From assembly GCA_014058105.1 (NCBI GenBank), contig JACGCM010002335.1:248001-312000 (forward strand): a stretch of DNA of 64,000 nt, read 5' to 3'. Made by a program: the position numbers and the translations under genes. Origin of the DNA: Kingdonia uniflora (Eukaryota > Streptophyta > Magnoliopsida > Ranunculales > Circaeasteraceae). Below, piece by piece: positions 1 to 11,990 of the stretch. A model generated the notes under the pieces. The model had not been told where the DNA came from, made no database searches, and worked only from the letters and a program-made list of their open reading frames with translations. Position 1 is the first letter of the stretch, and the number at the start of each line of letters is the position of its first letter.

Positions 1-820
1 AAATTCTATCAGCTCGGTCCTCATTCATTTTGAGGGAAAGGTCGAAAAGCCAATCTATTTCATCAGCAAGACCCTCATTCCGGCAAAAACAAAATATTTT
101 AAGATCGAGCGGCTCTTTCTAACTCTCGTTTACACTTCACAGAAGCTCAAGCACTACTTTCAAGATCATTTTTCAAGGTGATGATGAACTACCCACTCTG
201 GGAAGTTTTATCGAAAAGATAAAAATTACGAAGAGTATAACAATGGTCCGTCAGTTTGGGAGAACGTGATTTCAAATTCGAATAACGCCATTCAAAAAAA
301 GGTCAAGCCGTTACCAATTTTTTAGCATATTTTCCTATAGAAGATCCTGATTGGGAGGAGTATGACCCTGACCTCACAAAATAGATAACATAAGATCCAC
401 TTTGAAGCTATTTGACGAGCGAGCTGAATGGATTACAAGGAAAGGATAGAGACTTCTTACATATGGCTCAGCAGGACCTGTAGGGTCGGGGATTGGAATC
501 GTACTGATAACCCCATCAAATGACATAATCAAAAAATTAATTCTCTTAGATTTTGAAGCTTTAAACAATGTTACAGAATATGAAGCTTTAATTTATAGGC
601 TCGATTTGGCCCTCAAGCTCAGTGTTCCTGAGTTATCAGTCTATATAGATTCCTTGCTAATCATCTACCATTACTCTGAATAGTACAAGAAGAATGGAAA
701 GATGGCTGAATATGTAGCCCTCATTATTGATAGGATGAGCAGATTTACGAAAACCACTCTTGACTATTTACCATGATGTGAGAATAGACATGCCGATTCC
801 CTGGCTTACTTGGCCGAGTC
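1..820 (+). pseudogene. Gypsy pol remnant: reverse transcriptase end and dual RNase H
   Basis: Frame-by-frame reading of about 15-180 gives the conserved connection/RNase H block of Ty3/gypsy polyproteins (a PIYFISKTL-like start, then a KLKHYFQ-like segment). From about 470 a second block resembles the extra RNase H domain of Tat elements: G-S-G-I-G-I-V-L-I, then an N-x-x-E-Y-E-A-L motif near 565-600. Stop codons and frameshifts separate the pieces (for example just after 180 and near 380-470), so there is no continuous reading frame. In a live element the domain would degrade the RNA strand of the RNA:DNA hybrid. This copy is a fossil. Confidence 0.75.
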
Positions 821-1129
821 TTAGGTACAAAAGCATAATACCTACAGATCGAAGTGATATCCACCCCCAGCATTGATCTCCACTCTGTATGCACGATTAA
901 TACTAGGGGTCAATGGAGAGGAAGATGACGATTGGAGAAAATCTTTTATCGCCTTCCTCAGCCCAAAGAACGAATATGACGGGCCCCTTCCAACAAATCT
1001 TAAAGAGCGTCGACAGTTGATCAAAAATTTAAAGTGTTATACAGTTTAGAATGGCCATTTATATCGCCGATCAGTAACAGGGTCTTATCTCAAGTGCCTC
1101 TCCAAGAAGAAAGCCGATGGAATGCTCAA

Positions 1130-2150
1130 AGAATTACATGAAGGGACTTGTGGCTCCCATGCCACAGGTCGATTACTTACAAATAGAACAATTATATAAG
1201 GAGTATTCTGGATGGGGATACGTAAGCAAGTGAAAGAGTATTCACAAAAATGTAACACATGTTAACGACATGGACACATGATACGAGCTCCTGCACTAAA
1301 ACTCCATGCAAGCAAGGTATTATGGCTTTCCCAATACGTAAGGTAACCGACGTTTCTTACTCGTGGTGACAGATTACTTTATGAAATGGGTGGAAGCAGT
1401 TGTTCTTTGTCGGACTAGAGAAGAAAAGTTTATCTCTTTTATCTGGGAACATATTATCACACGGTTCGGATGCCCCTACCTGATTCGAATCGATAATGAG
1501 CTGCAGTTCGTTAGAGAAAAGGTTGCGGCTTTCCTCAACAAGTACAACATCATTCATTCCCCATCCAATCCATAGTACACACAAGGAAATGGACAGACCA
1601 AAATCACCAACAAAACAATGGTGGATGGACTCAAGAAACGACTTCAATCACAGAATAAAGGAAATTAGATACAGGAACGTCCTCACATCTTATGGGCATA
1701 CCGTACTGCACCAAGACAATTAACTGGATGTTCCCCCTTCTTTCTGGCTTACAACACTGAAGCCATCAGTCCCACAGAATACCACCACCCTATCAAAGAT
1801 TACAAGCTCACAGACGAAGGAAATAAGTTTGAGTTAGCCTACAATATGAACTGGATTGATGAGACCCGAGCTCGAGTTATTGCAAACCTAGGTCAATATC
1901 ATCATATGCTAGCCAGCTCATACAACAAAAGAGTCTGAAACCGTGAGTTCCAAATTGATAATCTCGTCCTCCAAGAAATCCCATAGAGCATAAAAGAGTT
2001 ACATGTCGAGAAGCTCACAGAAAATTGGGAAGGTCCTTTCCTTATCATTGGCCGTACAGGCCCTGGATCATACTAACTCATGACAGAGAAAGGTGTTCAA
2101 ATCTCAAATCCCTAGAACACTAAACAATTAAAACAATATTATTGGTAAAT
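1130..2150 (+). pseudogene. Gypsy integrase remnant
   Basis: From 1135 the translation shows an HHCC-type zinc finger typical of retroelement integrases (H-E-G-T-C-G-S-H, then C-N-T-C), broken by stops near 1200 and 1263. The open stretch 1363-1575 matches the catalytic core, with V-T-D-Y-F-x-K-W-V-E-A at its start and the D-N-E-x-Q-F segment near 1490. It ends at a stop where the family continues with a YxxGNGQ-type motif, which is readable at about 1577-1600. Up to about 2150 come weak traces of the C-terminal region, ending with N-T-K-Q-L-K-Q-Y-Y. The Asp-Asp-Glu active site cannot be called intact. The polyprotein would have ended here. Confidence 0.8.
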
Positions 2151-2711
2151 TCCTAGTTTCTCTATTACAGGTTACTCTATTCTTGTTCATTACATTCCAA
2201 AAGTGAAATTTCAATCTCCAACCGTGTACATCCTATTCTACTAAATGAAAACTTCCAAGTTTTTTCCCACATTATTCTCTACTGACGTAGAATCTACTAA
2301 ATCTCAAAAATTAAAGCAAAGGTAATACTAGCTTTAAATCGCTCATCTATGCAATAGCTTTTAATCGCCCATTTATACATTGATTAAAGCAAAGGTAATA
2401 CTAGTTTTCAATCAAACATCTATATATAAATTAATGCAAAGGTAATACTAGCTTTCAATCGCCCATCTATACATATATCAACGATTAAAATAAAGGTAAT
2501 ATTAGTTTTCAATCAATGATCTCTACTATCTATAAGGCACAAGGTAAAGTAAAGGTAAAACTAGTTTTCATCTCTCTGTATGTCTACAAATACATAAACC
2601 ACAGGTTATTTTTATAGGTTTTTTATTATGGGAGGTCAGCTGTGCTTTCCCCTACGAAGGAGGCCGTGCAGCCATAAACTCTAGAGCTCGAACAGTTCCA
2701 ACATTCCTTCC

Positions 2712-5700
2712 TTACTCTATTAATTTTGCAGGTCGGGAACCTGGCTCCATTTCCATGGAGTTCATGCAATTTCCTCGATCTATATTAGTATTACAGATAC
2801 AGCCTCTAAGCACCACACAGTCATGAAAGGTATCCCTTTCGAGCTCAAGTCTCTTTACTTCTTCTACAAATAGGCGATGATAGCAATTAGCTCCCTCGAG
2901 TGTACCACTTCCAGGCAAATCCTCGCTTGACCTGGCATGACTAACGCGACAAATTACTCTTTTACTATATGATGATGCTTTCACAAATTTATGTGGAAGG
3001 TGCTTACCCACTCTGCGTATTGCTCCAAGCATGATATCACCTTAAGTTGCTGCGATATTATCCTTACTGCTTTATCCATCTCAATAATATTCATCGCCCT
3101 CATCTCCTTCACTTGACCGCAAAGTACCACCAACTCCAACTAGTTTACATCGCTTCCTCCAACATGAGCTTTATTCAACAGCTCATTCTTTCACTTCATA
3201 GCTACCTGTAACTCTTGTTCTTTACGGAGAGTGACCTTTAACTTATAGTCACTCTCTTTAGTTCGATCGTTCGCTCTCCTTACGGTAGCTCGAACATAAA
3301 CAAGATATGCCTCCAACTCTTTAATTTTAACTGATGGGTTAACCATGTCAACCTTGGCAGTCAAGACCTCAACATCATTCTTTTCATCTTTGACCGCTCT
3401 CCAGCCTCGGCCTTCTTGGCACACGAATTGGTTATGGCAAAATCCACCTTCAACCTCACAACCCTCTCATTCAGTTCATCACACCATTTTTGGGCCATCC
3501 GGAGGTCAAAATATTTAGCAGGTGTGGCCTCACTCAGCTGGTCGACTACACATTCAAAAGCAGCTAAGTTATCTCACGCTTTCACAAGTTCGTTTTCTTT
3601 CTGGGCCAATTGACCCTTTAAACTGGCCAAGTTTTCCTGCAATTCATTTTATGCCGCTTCTAACGACCTGATACGGTATTGAGTGACGTCAACTTCGTTA
3701 CCTTTCAATATTAATAAAGTTATCCTACTATTTAACTTCCCTAATTCGTTTTGTGTACTCATGAGCTCTTCTTGTAGTTTTTCTTTTTCAGCATCTTTAC
3801 TGTCGATTTGTTGGGTCAGCTCATTCACATCTTTCTACGCTTCAACAAACTGGATCTAAACTTTAACTTACTGATCCTCCCTATCTTTATATGCTTCATT
3901 CATCCTATCAAGAAAGCCAAACTCCAAAAAATTTACTCTACCTTGTCTTTATCTCCCCTGTGCTTCTCTATATCAGTCCTCAAAGATATCGTATCTAAAT
4001 TTGCCACAACACCTTGGAGAGGTCCGCCATGAATATCAAGCTCCTCATCAGCTTTGACTTCTTTGATATAGTGCCCCACTATGATAGCTTCGATGTTAGC
4101 CACAGAGTATCCCACTACAAGGAGCTTCTGCCCAAGGCTATCACGAGCAGCTGCAACATCCTTGACATTTTTCTTCGCCTCCTCAACAAATTCGAGAATC
4201 ATCACCCAGTGCGAGTCCTTCACAGAGACCGAGCGCTCCCTTTCCAAAACCAAATGTGCCTCAAGCTGAACCACCCTCTTCTCGAGCTCGGCCCTTCCAT
4301 CTTCAAGCCTGAGACAGATCGCCTTCTGCATTCGAGCAGCCTACAACAAAAATAGTACACATTTAAGCTCGAAAACAAACACAACATAAGAGTAGCACAA
4401 AAAATAAAAACTTACCCTACTTCGCTCCTATGCCTACTCGAACTGCCGCCCTACTCTTCAGCACCTACTCGAGCTGCCGCCCTAAGCCTGCTCTCTGTGG
4501 GTAGCAGCTCGTCCTCCATAGCAGGACCACTCTCTACCTCCTTTACCTCACTCCCTATAACAAAAACATCCAACTTCCTCTTCTTTGCATTCACCTCAAC
4601 CTCTACACTCTCTGTAATCACCGAGGTCGAGCCACCCTTCACAACCTTTCTTTTTGGATGCCTTTGAGTAAGCTTGCTTGATGTAGCACTCCCAGCACCT
4701 GCCTTCAAAGACATTGGAGCAGCCTTCGTTAATACTGGGCATTCTTAACCGTCCGCTGCCACTTTCTTTCTAGCTCTGGATCCTGTCATTTATCTCTTTG
4801 TTTGAGACTTTTGCACTTTCTCTTACCTATTGTTCGCTCTTTTGTACCAACTTATATCGAGCTTTTTCAGACAATCTCGAACTCAGTACCTTCTCGAGCT
4901 TCAATATCTATTAGCGATTCTTTTCTCGCCACTTGAGATCGAGGATCTGCAAAAATAACACAACACATTATTAAACATACAGAACGCTACTATATTAACA
5001 ACAGTTTGATATCACACACTATTACTTACTTTTCTTTAGAGTTTTATGGGTTCCTCGTCCTTTCTCTGAATACAATCACCTTTCACCTATATCAAATTAT
5101 CATTCCAAGCTTGCCCTGCTGAATTCAGGTCGAAAAACTGAGGTCGAAACAAACTACTCGCAGAGAAGTATGCACCTCCAGACGCTGCATAATATTTCAT
5201 AGTATAATACTGCAAAACATCTATATGAGTTATTCTCCTCTTCACTTCATTTTCAGCCCACAGTCTATTCAAGTTATCACAGACATTAATTACTTCCCAC
5301 ATATTCCCATTCAGTTGGACAGGACAAGCCTTTATGGTATTCAAAATACCTTTAGCAAGATTGCTAAGAGGCAATATCAGTCTGAATTCTAACTGAAACA
5401 GATAACACAGGCAGATAATACAAATATTTTTAGCCCACAGTCTGTTCAAGTTATCACAGACATTAATTACTTCCCACATATTCCCATTCAGTTGGACAGG
5501 ATAAGCCTTTATGGTATTCAAAATACTTTTAGCAAGATTGCTAAGAGGCAACATCAGTCTAAATTCTAACTGAGACAGATAACACAAAAATCTTTGGCCC
5601 ATATCACTTTAGACACTCTCATTAAAGTACTCGAAGAAGATCGATTCCTCTACTCCTCTCTCTGACTTCTCCTATTCTAAGTCCAGCAACAAGAAAAAAT

Positions 5701-5998
5701 ATTATTCCTCATTTTCTACAGTACATCCCCTAAACGACCTCCCTGCGTGTTCTACAATATTACCCCATTTACCACCTAAACGACCTTTAATTTTACATAA
5801 TTCCTTAAATACATCAAACTTTGCAGGATAGGACACAAAATTACCAGGGAAATCTAGAAATTGTACTTCGTTCTCCCCCTCTGAATCTACATCTACAACA
5901 TCAGGGTTCTCCGTTCTCAGGATGCCCCCCAAAATATCTACATTTTCATATTCATCAGATGCTACTTCAATCACACGACCAAAGGTCGAAGTTACCAT
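2712..5998 (-). pseudogene. Antisense coiled-coil ORF of the gypsy element, copy 1 (broken)
   Basis: Read right to left, the open pieces join into one plausible protein. 5998-5702 is an acidic N-terminus. 5602-5087 is a block with L-P-L-S-N-L-A-K, N-G-N-M-W-E-V-I and a G-G-A-Y-F-x-A-S-S motif. 4714-4451 is a Lys/Glu-rich linker. 4331-3933, 3424-3191 and 3032-2712 are charged, heptad-like coiled-coil stretches. In-frame stops near 5700 and 5650 and frameshifts elsewhere break it; copy 2 is open across the 5650-5700 equivalent, which suggests they are later mutations. Antisense ORFs between integrase and 3' LTR are known in Tat-lineage elements; their function is unknown. Splice junctions between the pieces are possible but not resolved. 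Confidence 0.55.
5255..5608 (-). repeat. 177-bp tandem duplication inside antisense ORF copy 1
   Basis: The segment starting AGCCCACAGTCTATTC at 5255 is repeated almost exactly from 5432, a period of 177 bases. Because 177 is divisible by three, the minus-strand frame is kept across both copies, and the encoded block containing N-G-N-M-W-E-V-I appears twice. Copy 2 of the larger module has the block once. Confidence 0.85.
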
Positions 5999-8900
5999 CT
6001 CGAGTTTAGGCTTGAGGATGAGGCTTATTTTTATAACAGAGCCTTCTCACGGCTCAACCTACATACAGGTCTAGATATTCAATCAATTATCTCTACTATT
6101 ATCTTTTATCTATAATTTTATACATACATATAACATACACATACATCTATCATACAAATACATATATCATGCATATACATACATATATTTTTGTACTCAG
6201 AAATTTTTTCAAAGGTTTACTAAAAATAACAAACTACCTCATGACAGAGAAAGGCGTCCGCATACCAAATCACTGGAACACTGGGAGATTGAAATGATAT
6301 TATCGCTAAATCCAAAGTTCTTCTTACATATTACTTTATTTTCATTCTTTACATTCCAAATGTGAGATTTTGATCTCCAACAGTATACATTCTTTTCTAC
6401 TAAATGAAAACTTTCAAGTTTTTTCCCACATTACTCTTTACATACATGTAAAATCTACTAAATCTTAAAGATTAAAGCAAAGGTAATACTCGATTTTCAA
6501 TTGCCCATCTATACATATATCAACGATTAAAACAAAGGTAATACTAGTTTTCAATCAATAATTTCTACCTTCTATCAGACACAAGATAAAACAAAGGTAA
6601 AACTAGCTTTTATCTCTCTACATGTCTACAATACATAATACACATCACTTTTATAGGTTTTTGCTTTCGAAAGGTCAGCTGTGCTTTCCCCTACGCAGGA
6701 GGTCGTGCATCCATAAACTCTGAAGCAATTATAATATTCCTTCCTTGCTCTACTAGTTTCGCAGGTCAGGAGCCTAACTCGGTTTCCATGGCATTCAGGC
6801 AATTTCTTCGATCTATTTCAGTATTATAGATACAGCCTCTGAGTATCACGCAGTCATGTAAGGTATTCTTTTCGAGCTCAAACCTCTTTACTTCTTCCAC
6901 AAAATAGGCAATGACCACCAATATTTTCCTCGAGTGCACCTCATCCAGGGACATCCAATTTCGGTCTGGCATGGCCAACTAAGCAAATTACACTTTCGGT
7001 AACTTATAATGTTTATCCAACTTCGTATAATGGGAGTCTGCTCGCCCTAAGCATTCTTTTAACCTCAATATCACCTTGGTTAACTTCACTATCAACTCTG
7101 CTACCTTCACTTGCTTAGTACAATTTTTTGTTCTTAACTCCTCCACTTCACCATGAAGTGCCACCAACTCCAACTCGTTTACATCACCTCCCCCAGCATG
7201 AGCTTTATTCATCAGTTCATCCTTCCTCTTGATAGATACCTGTAACTTTTTCTCTTTACGAAGAGCACTCTCTAACTTATAATCATTCTCTCTAGTTTGT
7301 TCGTTCGCTTTCCTTACACCAGCTCGAACAAAAACTAGATATGCCTCCAACTCTTTAATTCAAACTGATGCCATAACAATATCACCCTTGGAAATCGATA
7401 CCTCGCCATCATTTTTTTTCTTCTTTGACCGCTCTCCAGCCTCAGCCTTCTTGCTATGCGAACTAGTCAAGTTTGCCTTCAACCTCACAACTCGCTCATT
7501 CAGTTCGTCACACCAATTTTGGGCGACCCGAAAGTCAAAATCTTAACTTTGCATGGCCTCACTCAACTGCTCCACTACACTTTCGAAACTTGTTAAATCA
7601 GTTCGCGCCTTCACAAGTTCGCTTTCTTTCCTGGTCACTTGACCCTTCAAACTGGCTAAATTATCCCGCAGCTCTTTACCTGCCGCCTCTAACGATCTGA
7701 TACGGTATTAAGTGGCATCCACTTCTTTACCTTTCACCATTAACAAGTTTATCCTACTATTTAGCTTTACCACTTTGCTATGCGTAGTCACGAGCTCCCC
7801 CTATAATTTTACTACCTCAGCATCTTTACTTTCAATCTTTTGGGTTAGATCCTTCACAGTTTCATTCACCTCAGCAAGCTGGAGCTCAACTTTGACATAC
7901 TAATCTTCCCTCTCTTCATTTGCGGCCTTAATCCTATCAAATTCGGCCGCAAACTCATGATTATACTAAAGCGTTTGTTGTTCACTCGAGCGAATAGTTT
8001 CTAGCTCGACCTGTATAAACAAGTTCGAATCAATAATACTCCACAGATACAATCAATACACTACAGTTAGTTTTACACAACTCTAACATATTCTAATTTC
8101 TCATAAGCCAACAAAATGGAATTATACTTAGCCCTTAAGTTACGAAGTTATCTCCCACTAATGGCAACAACATCTACATCTCATCTTATTTTAAGGTACA
8201 CATTTTATATGCTCTCATTTTCTAACACTCCGAAATGATCTAATTATACTTGGATTACTTTCATTAATTATGATTTTCATCTACCTCCTAACATTACTTT
8301 GTAGCTCTAGAGTGGCAAAGCCTACAAGTCAAATATTTTGAGCTATTTTCTAACCTGCAGCTCCGTTTGCGAAGTGAGCAGAGTTGTTGAGGCATTTTGC
8401 TCCTTAGCGAGTTATTTCTCTAATTCCTCAATTTTGAGGCGCATACCTTTAAGTTCCTACAAACCAATATTTATAACCTCTTAGACTACTCCGAATTTCT
8501 CCTCCAAAAATCTACCATACAGTCACAGTTTTCAACTCACAAAAAAAAAATCCAAAAGTTTTTACTCTACCTTCTCTTCATTGATCTTCTCTGCGGTTCT
8601 CTATATCAGTTCTAGAGGACACTGCATTCAACCCTGTAACAACACCTTGGGGAGAACCACCAACAACATTGGGTTCAACTTCAACTTCAGTCTCTTCAAC
8701 ATACTGCCCCTCTATGATAGCTTCGAGATTAGCCAAAAATATTCAACTTCGAGGAGCTTCTGTACGAGGCTATCGCGGGCAGCTGCAACTTCCTCAATAT
8801 TCTTCTTCGCCTCCTCTGAGAGTTTGTACATCATCACCCGGTGCAAATCCTTCGCATAGATTGATCAATCCTTTTCCAGAGTTAAATCAGCCTTAAATTG

Positions 8901-10385
8901 AGCCTCTTTTTTCTCGATCTCTGCCCTCCCGTCCTTGAGCCCAAGACAGATGCCCTTCAATGCGCGAGCAGCCTGTCACAAAAAATAAGAACATATTTTA
9001 GCTCGAAGGTAACTCCAAACAAAATAGTATATCAGTTTGCAAGTTACACCAAATTTACATCGTACGAAGAATTTAAACTTACCCTACACAACTCCAACTA
9101 CGCAGACATGTTCAGCTTCTCGGTACCTCTTTGAGTTACATCCATTAGCTTGTTCTCCACAGCTAGCTGCTCGTCCTCCATAATAGGACCACTCTCCACC
9201 TCTTTCACCTTGCTCCCTACAGTAGAAGAGTCCAACTTCCTCTTTTTCACACTCACCTCGACCTCTCTACTCTCCGTGGTAACTGAGGTCGAGCCACCCT
9301 TCACAGTCTTTCTCTTGGGGTGCCTTTGAACTAGCTCGCTCGATGTAGCCCCCTAGAACATGCCTTCAACAACGTTATTGGTGCAGCCTTCGTTAATACT
9401 GAACGTTCTTCACCATCCGCTGCTGCTCTCCTTCTAGATCCAGTTCCTATCATCTGTCTCTTTGCTTGATATTTTTATACTTTTTCTGACCTACTGTTAG
9501 CTCTTATTGATCTGCCTATTTCGAGCTCCTTCAAAACAATCTCAGCGATTCTTTTCTACCCACTTGAGATTGAGGACCTAAAAAACATAACACATTGTTA
9601 CATACATAAAAAAGCATCTACATCTATAATAGCTCGATATCACAAACTATTACTTACTTTTTTTAGAGTTTTATATATAAGGTCCATAGGTTTCTTGTCC
9701 TTTCTTTGGAGATAATCACCTTTTACCCATATCAGATTGTCATTCCACACTTGCCCTGCTGAATTTAGGCTGAAAAACTGAGGTCGAGATGAACTAGAAG
9801 AGAAGTACGCGCCTCCAATCGCTACATAATATTTCATAGTATAATACTGTAAAACATCTACAGGAGTTATTCTCCTCTATCTCATTTTTAGTCTACAATC
9901 TATTTAGATTATCACAGACATTTATCACTTCCTATATATTACGATTCAGTTGGGCAAGACAAGCCTCTATGGTATTCAAAATACTTTTAGCAAGATTTTT
10001 AAGAGGCACCATCAATCTAAATTCCAACTAAAAAAAATAACACAAAAATCTCTGGTCCGGATCACTTTCGAAACCCCCATTAAAGTATTCAAAAGAAATC
10101 GACTCCTCTACTCCCCTATCAGTTTTTTCCTGTTCTAAGTTAAGCAACAAGAAAAAGTATTCTTCCCCATATAGAACAATACATCCCCTAAACGACCTCC
10201 TAGAGTGTTCTATAACATTACCCCATCTACCACTTAAACTACGTTTTATTTTACAGAACTCCTTAAATGCATCTGAATTTGTAGGGTAGGATACGAGATT
10301 ACCAGGGGAATCTGGAAATTCTACTATGTCCTTCCCCTTTGAATTTACCTCTACAACATCAGGGCTCTTTGTTCTTAAGTCTCCC

Positions 10386-11341
10386 TGAAAGGTTTTATTT
10401 ATTCCATTTCGTGTTTGAGGAGTCTCGTGGTTGTCTTAGTCAAAGACACTGACAAAATGGAGATCACTGGACAAAAGGTAAGTAGAACTCACTAATAAAG
10501 GAATGAGCTTTTATATTTATTATCGTTCAAACGCGATTTCTTATCATTCGGACGAGATTTCTTGTCGTTCGAACGAGTTGACATGTCCCCTGGAAATTTG
10601 GCCAATAGGCAATCTTCATTCGAACAAGTTTTCTTGTCGTTCGAATGAGTTAACATGTCCCCTGGAAATTTGGCCCATAGACAATTGTCTTACGAACGAG
10701 ACTTCTTGTCGTTTGAACGACTGTCAACTTTTTAGGGTTTTAAACCAAATTAGACATAAGTCGTTCGAACAACATTAAGTCTCGTTCGAACGACTCTCGA
10801 GAGAAATTGGGTTACTATTTAAGAAAACCTTGTTTCATTTTCTCTCCCGGTCTTTGTTTTTGAAAAAACCTTTATTTTTTTGAAAAGTTCAAAACTCCTT
10901 TATCAGAGAGTGTGAATTTAATATCAATCAAGCATCTTCTAATCCTGAGATTGATGTTGAGTTAGTTTTACAATACTTTATACATATTGTTGAAGAAGAT
11001 TTTTGGTGTGAGATCAAGAAGGGTAGCTGCAAGAACAAAAGAAGATTGGGCTTAAAGCTTTAGTCAGAAAAGAGATAATCTTGAGACTAGGTTATCAAGT
11101 CTGTAAGTATAATTCAGATTAAACTCTTTCTGATTAATGAATTTTTAGTTATCGATTTCATCGACAACGACCTGTGGTTTTTCTCTCGTGTAAGGAGTTT
11201 CTACAGGATGAACAATTGCATGTGTCTTTTAATTCCTTGTCTTTTCTTTTGATTGTTTCTGTTTAATCCTAGATAATTGATTGATAGGAATAATTCTGAC
11301 CTAATTTATCGAAATGCATTACGAGCTCATAGAATTTTACC
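10386..11341. mobile_element. ~956-bp insertion, LTR-like, in antisense module copy 2
   Basis: Comparison with copy 1 shows a foreign segment bracketed by CTCCC (10381-10385 and 11342-11346), which fits a 5-bp target-site duplication. It starts TGAAAGG and ends near TTTTACC, so it begins like an LTR but does not end with the canonical CA. It has no coding potential and may be a solo LTR or a short non-autonomous element. The right junction runs into a poly-C tract (11344-11362), so the edge could shift by a few bases. Confidence 0.5.
10525..10800. repeat. Array of TTCGAA-centred palindromic motifs
   Basis: At least eight variants of TCGTTCGAACGA or its half lie within 275 bases. A 72-bp unit containing ACATGTCCCCTGGAAATTTG repeats near 10566 and 10638. 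The array lies wholly inside the 10386-11341 insertion. Such palindromes could bind a dimeric protein or be a subrepeat of an LTR U3 region; neither is shown. Confidence 0.7.
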
Positions 11342-11875
11342 CTCCCCCCCCCCCCCCCCCCCAACATCTACATTATCAGACTCAACAGATACTAGCTCGA
11401 TCAAATGACCAGAAGTCAAAGTCTCTATATCAAGAATAGGCTTGAGGATGAGGTTTATTTCTATAACAGAGTATTCTCACGCCTCTACCTACATATAGGT
11501 CCAGGTATTCAATCAATTTTATCTATCATTATATTTTATTTTATTTTTTATATACTTCTACACGTACATATATCATACACATACATGTTTTTCCATACAA
11601 AGCAAAAGTTTTCAAATATTTTCTAAAAATAACAAACTTTTCAAATTTTAAATAAGCACAACTATAATATTCCCCACATCAAACGATTACTCTAAAATCA
11701 CAAGCAAAAATCAGCCAAATCAATCAAAACTACTAACCTTCAATGTCTGAATAAGAGTCCAGAACAGCACACAATCCCTCTGTCACTACGGCACTATACA
11801 ACAAAGATCTTTGATCTACCCCTATAACAACAACACCTTTTTCCCTCTGGCTGCGATGATTATTCTCGTTAACTT

Positions 11876-11990
11876 TCTCTCTCTAGAATCTCTAGAACTC
11901 AATCTCTTTCCTCTCTCTCTCTCTAGTTCTTTGTTCCTCTGTGTTTGACAAAAGTTTGAATAGAGAAGAAGAAAATGTATTTATACTTTC
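11876..11990 (-). promoter_or_regulatory. Candidate promoter for the antisense ORF
   Basis: On the minus strand a TATAAATA box lies at 11985-11978. Downstream (leftward) follows a pyrimidine/purine-rich leader (11876-11930) with CTCTCTCT runs, as in plant 5' leaders. The antisense ORF copy 2 begins about 550 bases further on. This arrangement fits a promoter driving transcription opposite to pol; it is an inference from motif and position only. Confidence 0.35.

Larger units (their letters stand above)
2076..6232. repeat. Copy 1 of a tandemly duplicated module inside the gypsy element
   Basis: The stretch beginning with the ATGACAGAGAAAGG motif (about 2081) recurs at about 6242, and the two units run in parallel for over 4 kb. 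Matching landmarks include the CAGCTGTGCTTTCCCCTACG motif at about 2637 and 6676, the CTCCAGCC run near 3400 and 7430, and the TTGCCCTGCTGAATT motif near 5110 and 9750. Unit 1 ends at AAAATAACAAAC (about 6232) and unit 2 begins straight after. Identity is partial, with many point differences and indels, so the duplication is old. The plus-strand side carries only the integrase tail and a non-coding stretch; the coding remnants are on the minus strand. Confidence 0.75.
6766..11440 (-). pseudogene. Antisense coiled-coil ORF of the gypsy element, copy 2 (broken)
   Basis: This is the same gene-like structure as in copy 1. The N-terminus is read from about 11435 and is cut by the 10386-11341 insertion. 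The block with G-G-A-Y-F-S-S-S lies at 9837-9640, the Lys/Glu-rich linker at 9304-9098 and coiled-coil pieces at 7350-6988 and 6978-6766. Several stretches are open here that are stopped in copy 1 (for example 10200-10050), and the reverse also holds, so the two copies decayed independently. No known enzymatic domain is visible. Confidence 0.5.
6233..11640. repeat. Copy 2 of the tandem module, interrupted by an insertion
   Basis: This is the counterpart of 2076-6232. It is longer for two reasons. About 600 extra bases (roughly 7960-8560) are absent from copy 1, and a ~956-bp insertion (10386-11341) splits the region matching copy 1 near 5915. After the insertion the match resumes at about 11363 (CAACATCTACATT) and ends at AAAATAACAAAC near 11636. 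Copy 2 lacks the 177-bp internal duplication seen in copy 1. Confidence 0.75.

Noticed and set aside
10503..10778. 91-codon open frame with repeated R-S-N-E-L-T-C-P-L-E-I-W-P-I units
   Set aside because: It is produced by the 72-bp subrepeat and TTCGAA array of a non-coding insertion.
10525..10800. Spaced palindromes that could suggest a CRISPR-like array
   Set aside because: Repeats are degenerate, unequal in spacing and inside a plant mobile insertion; no cas-like genes.
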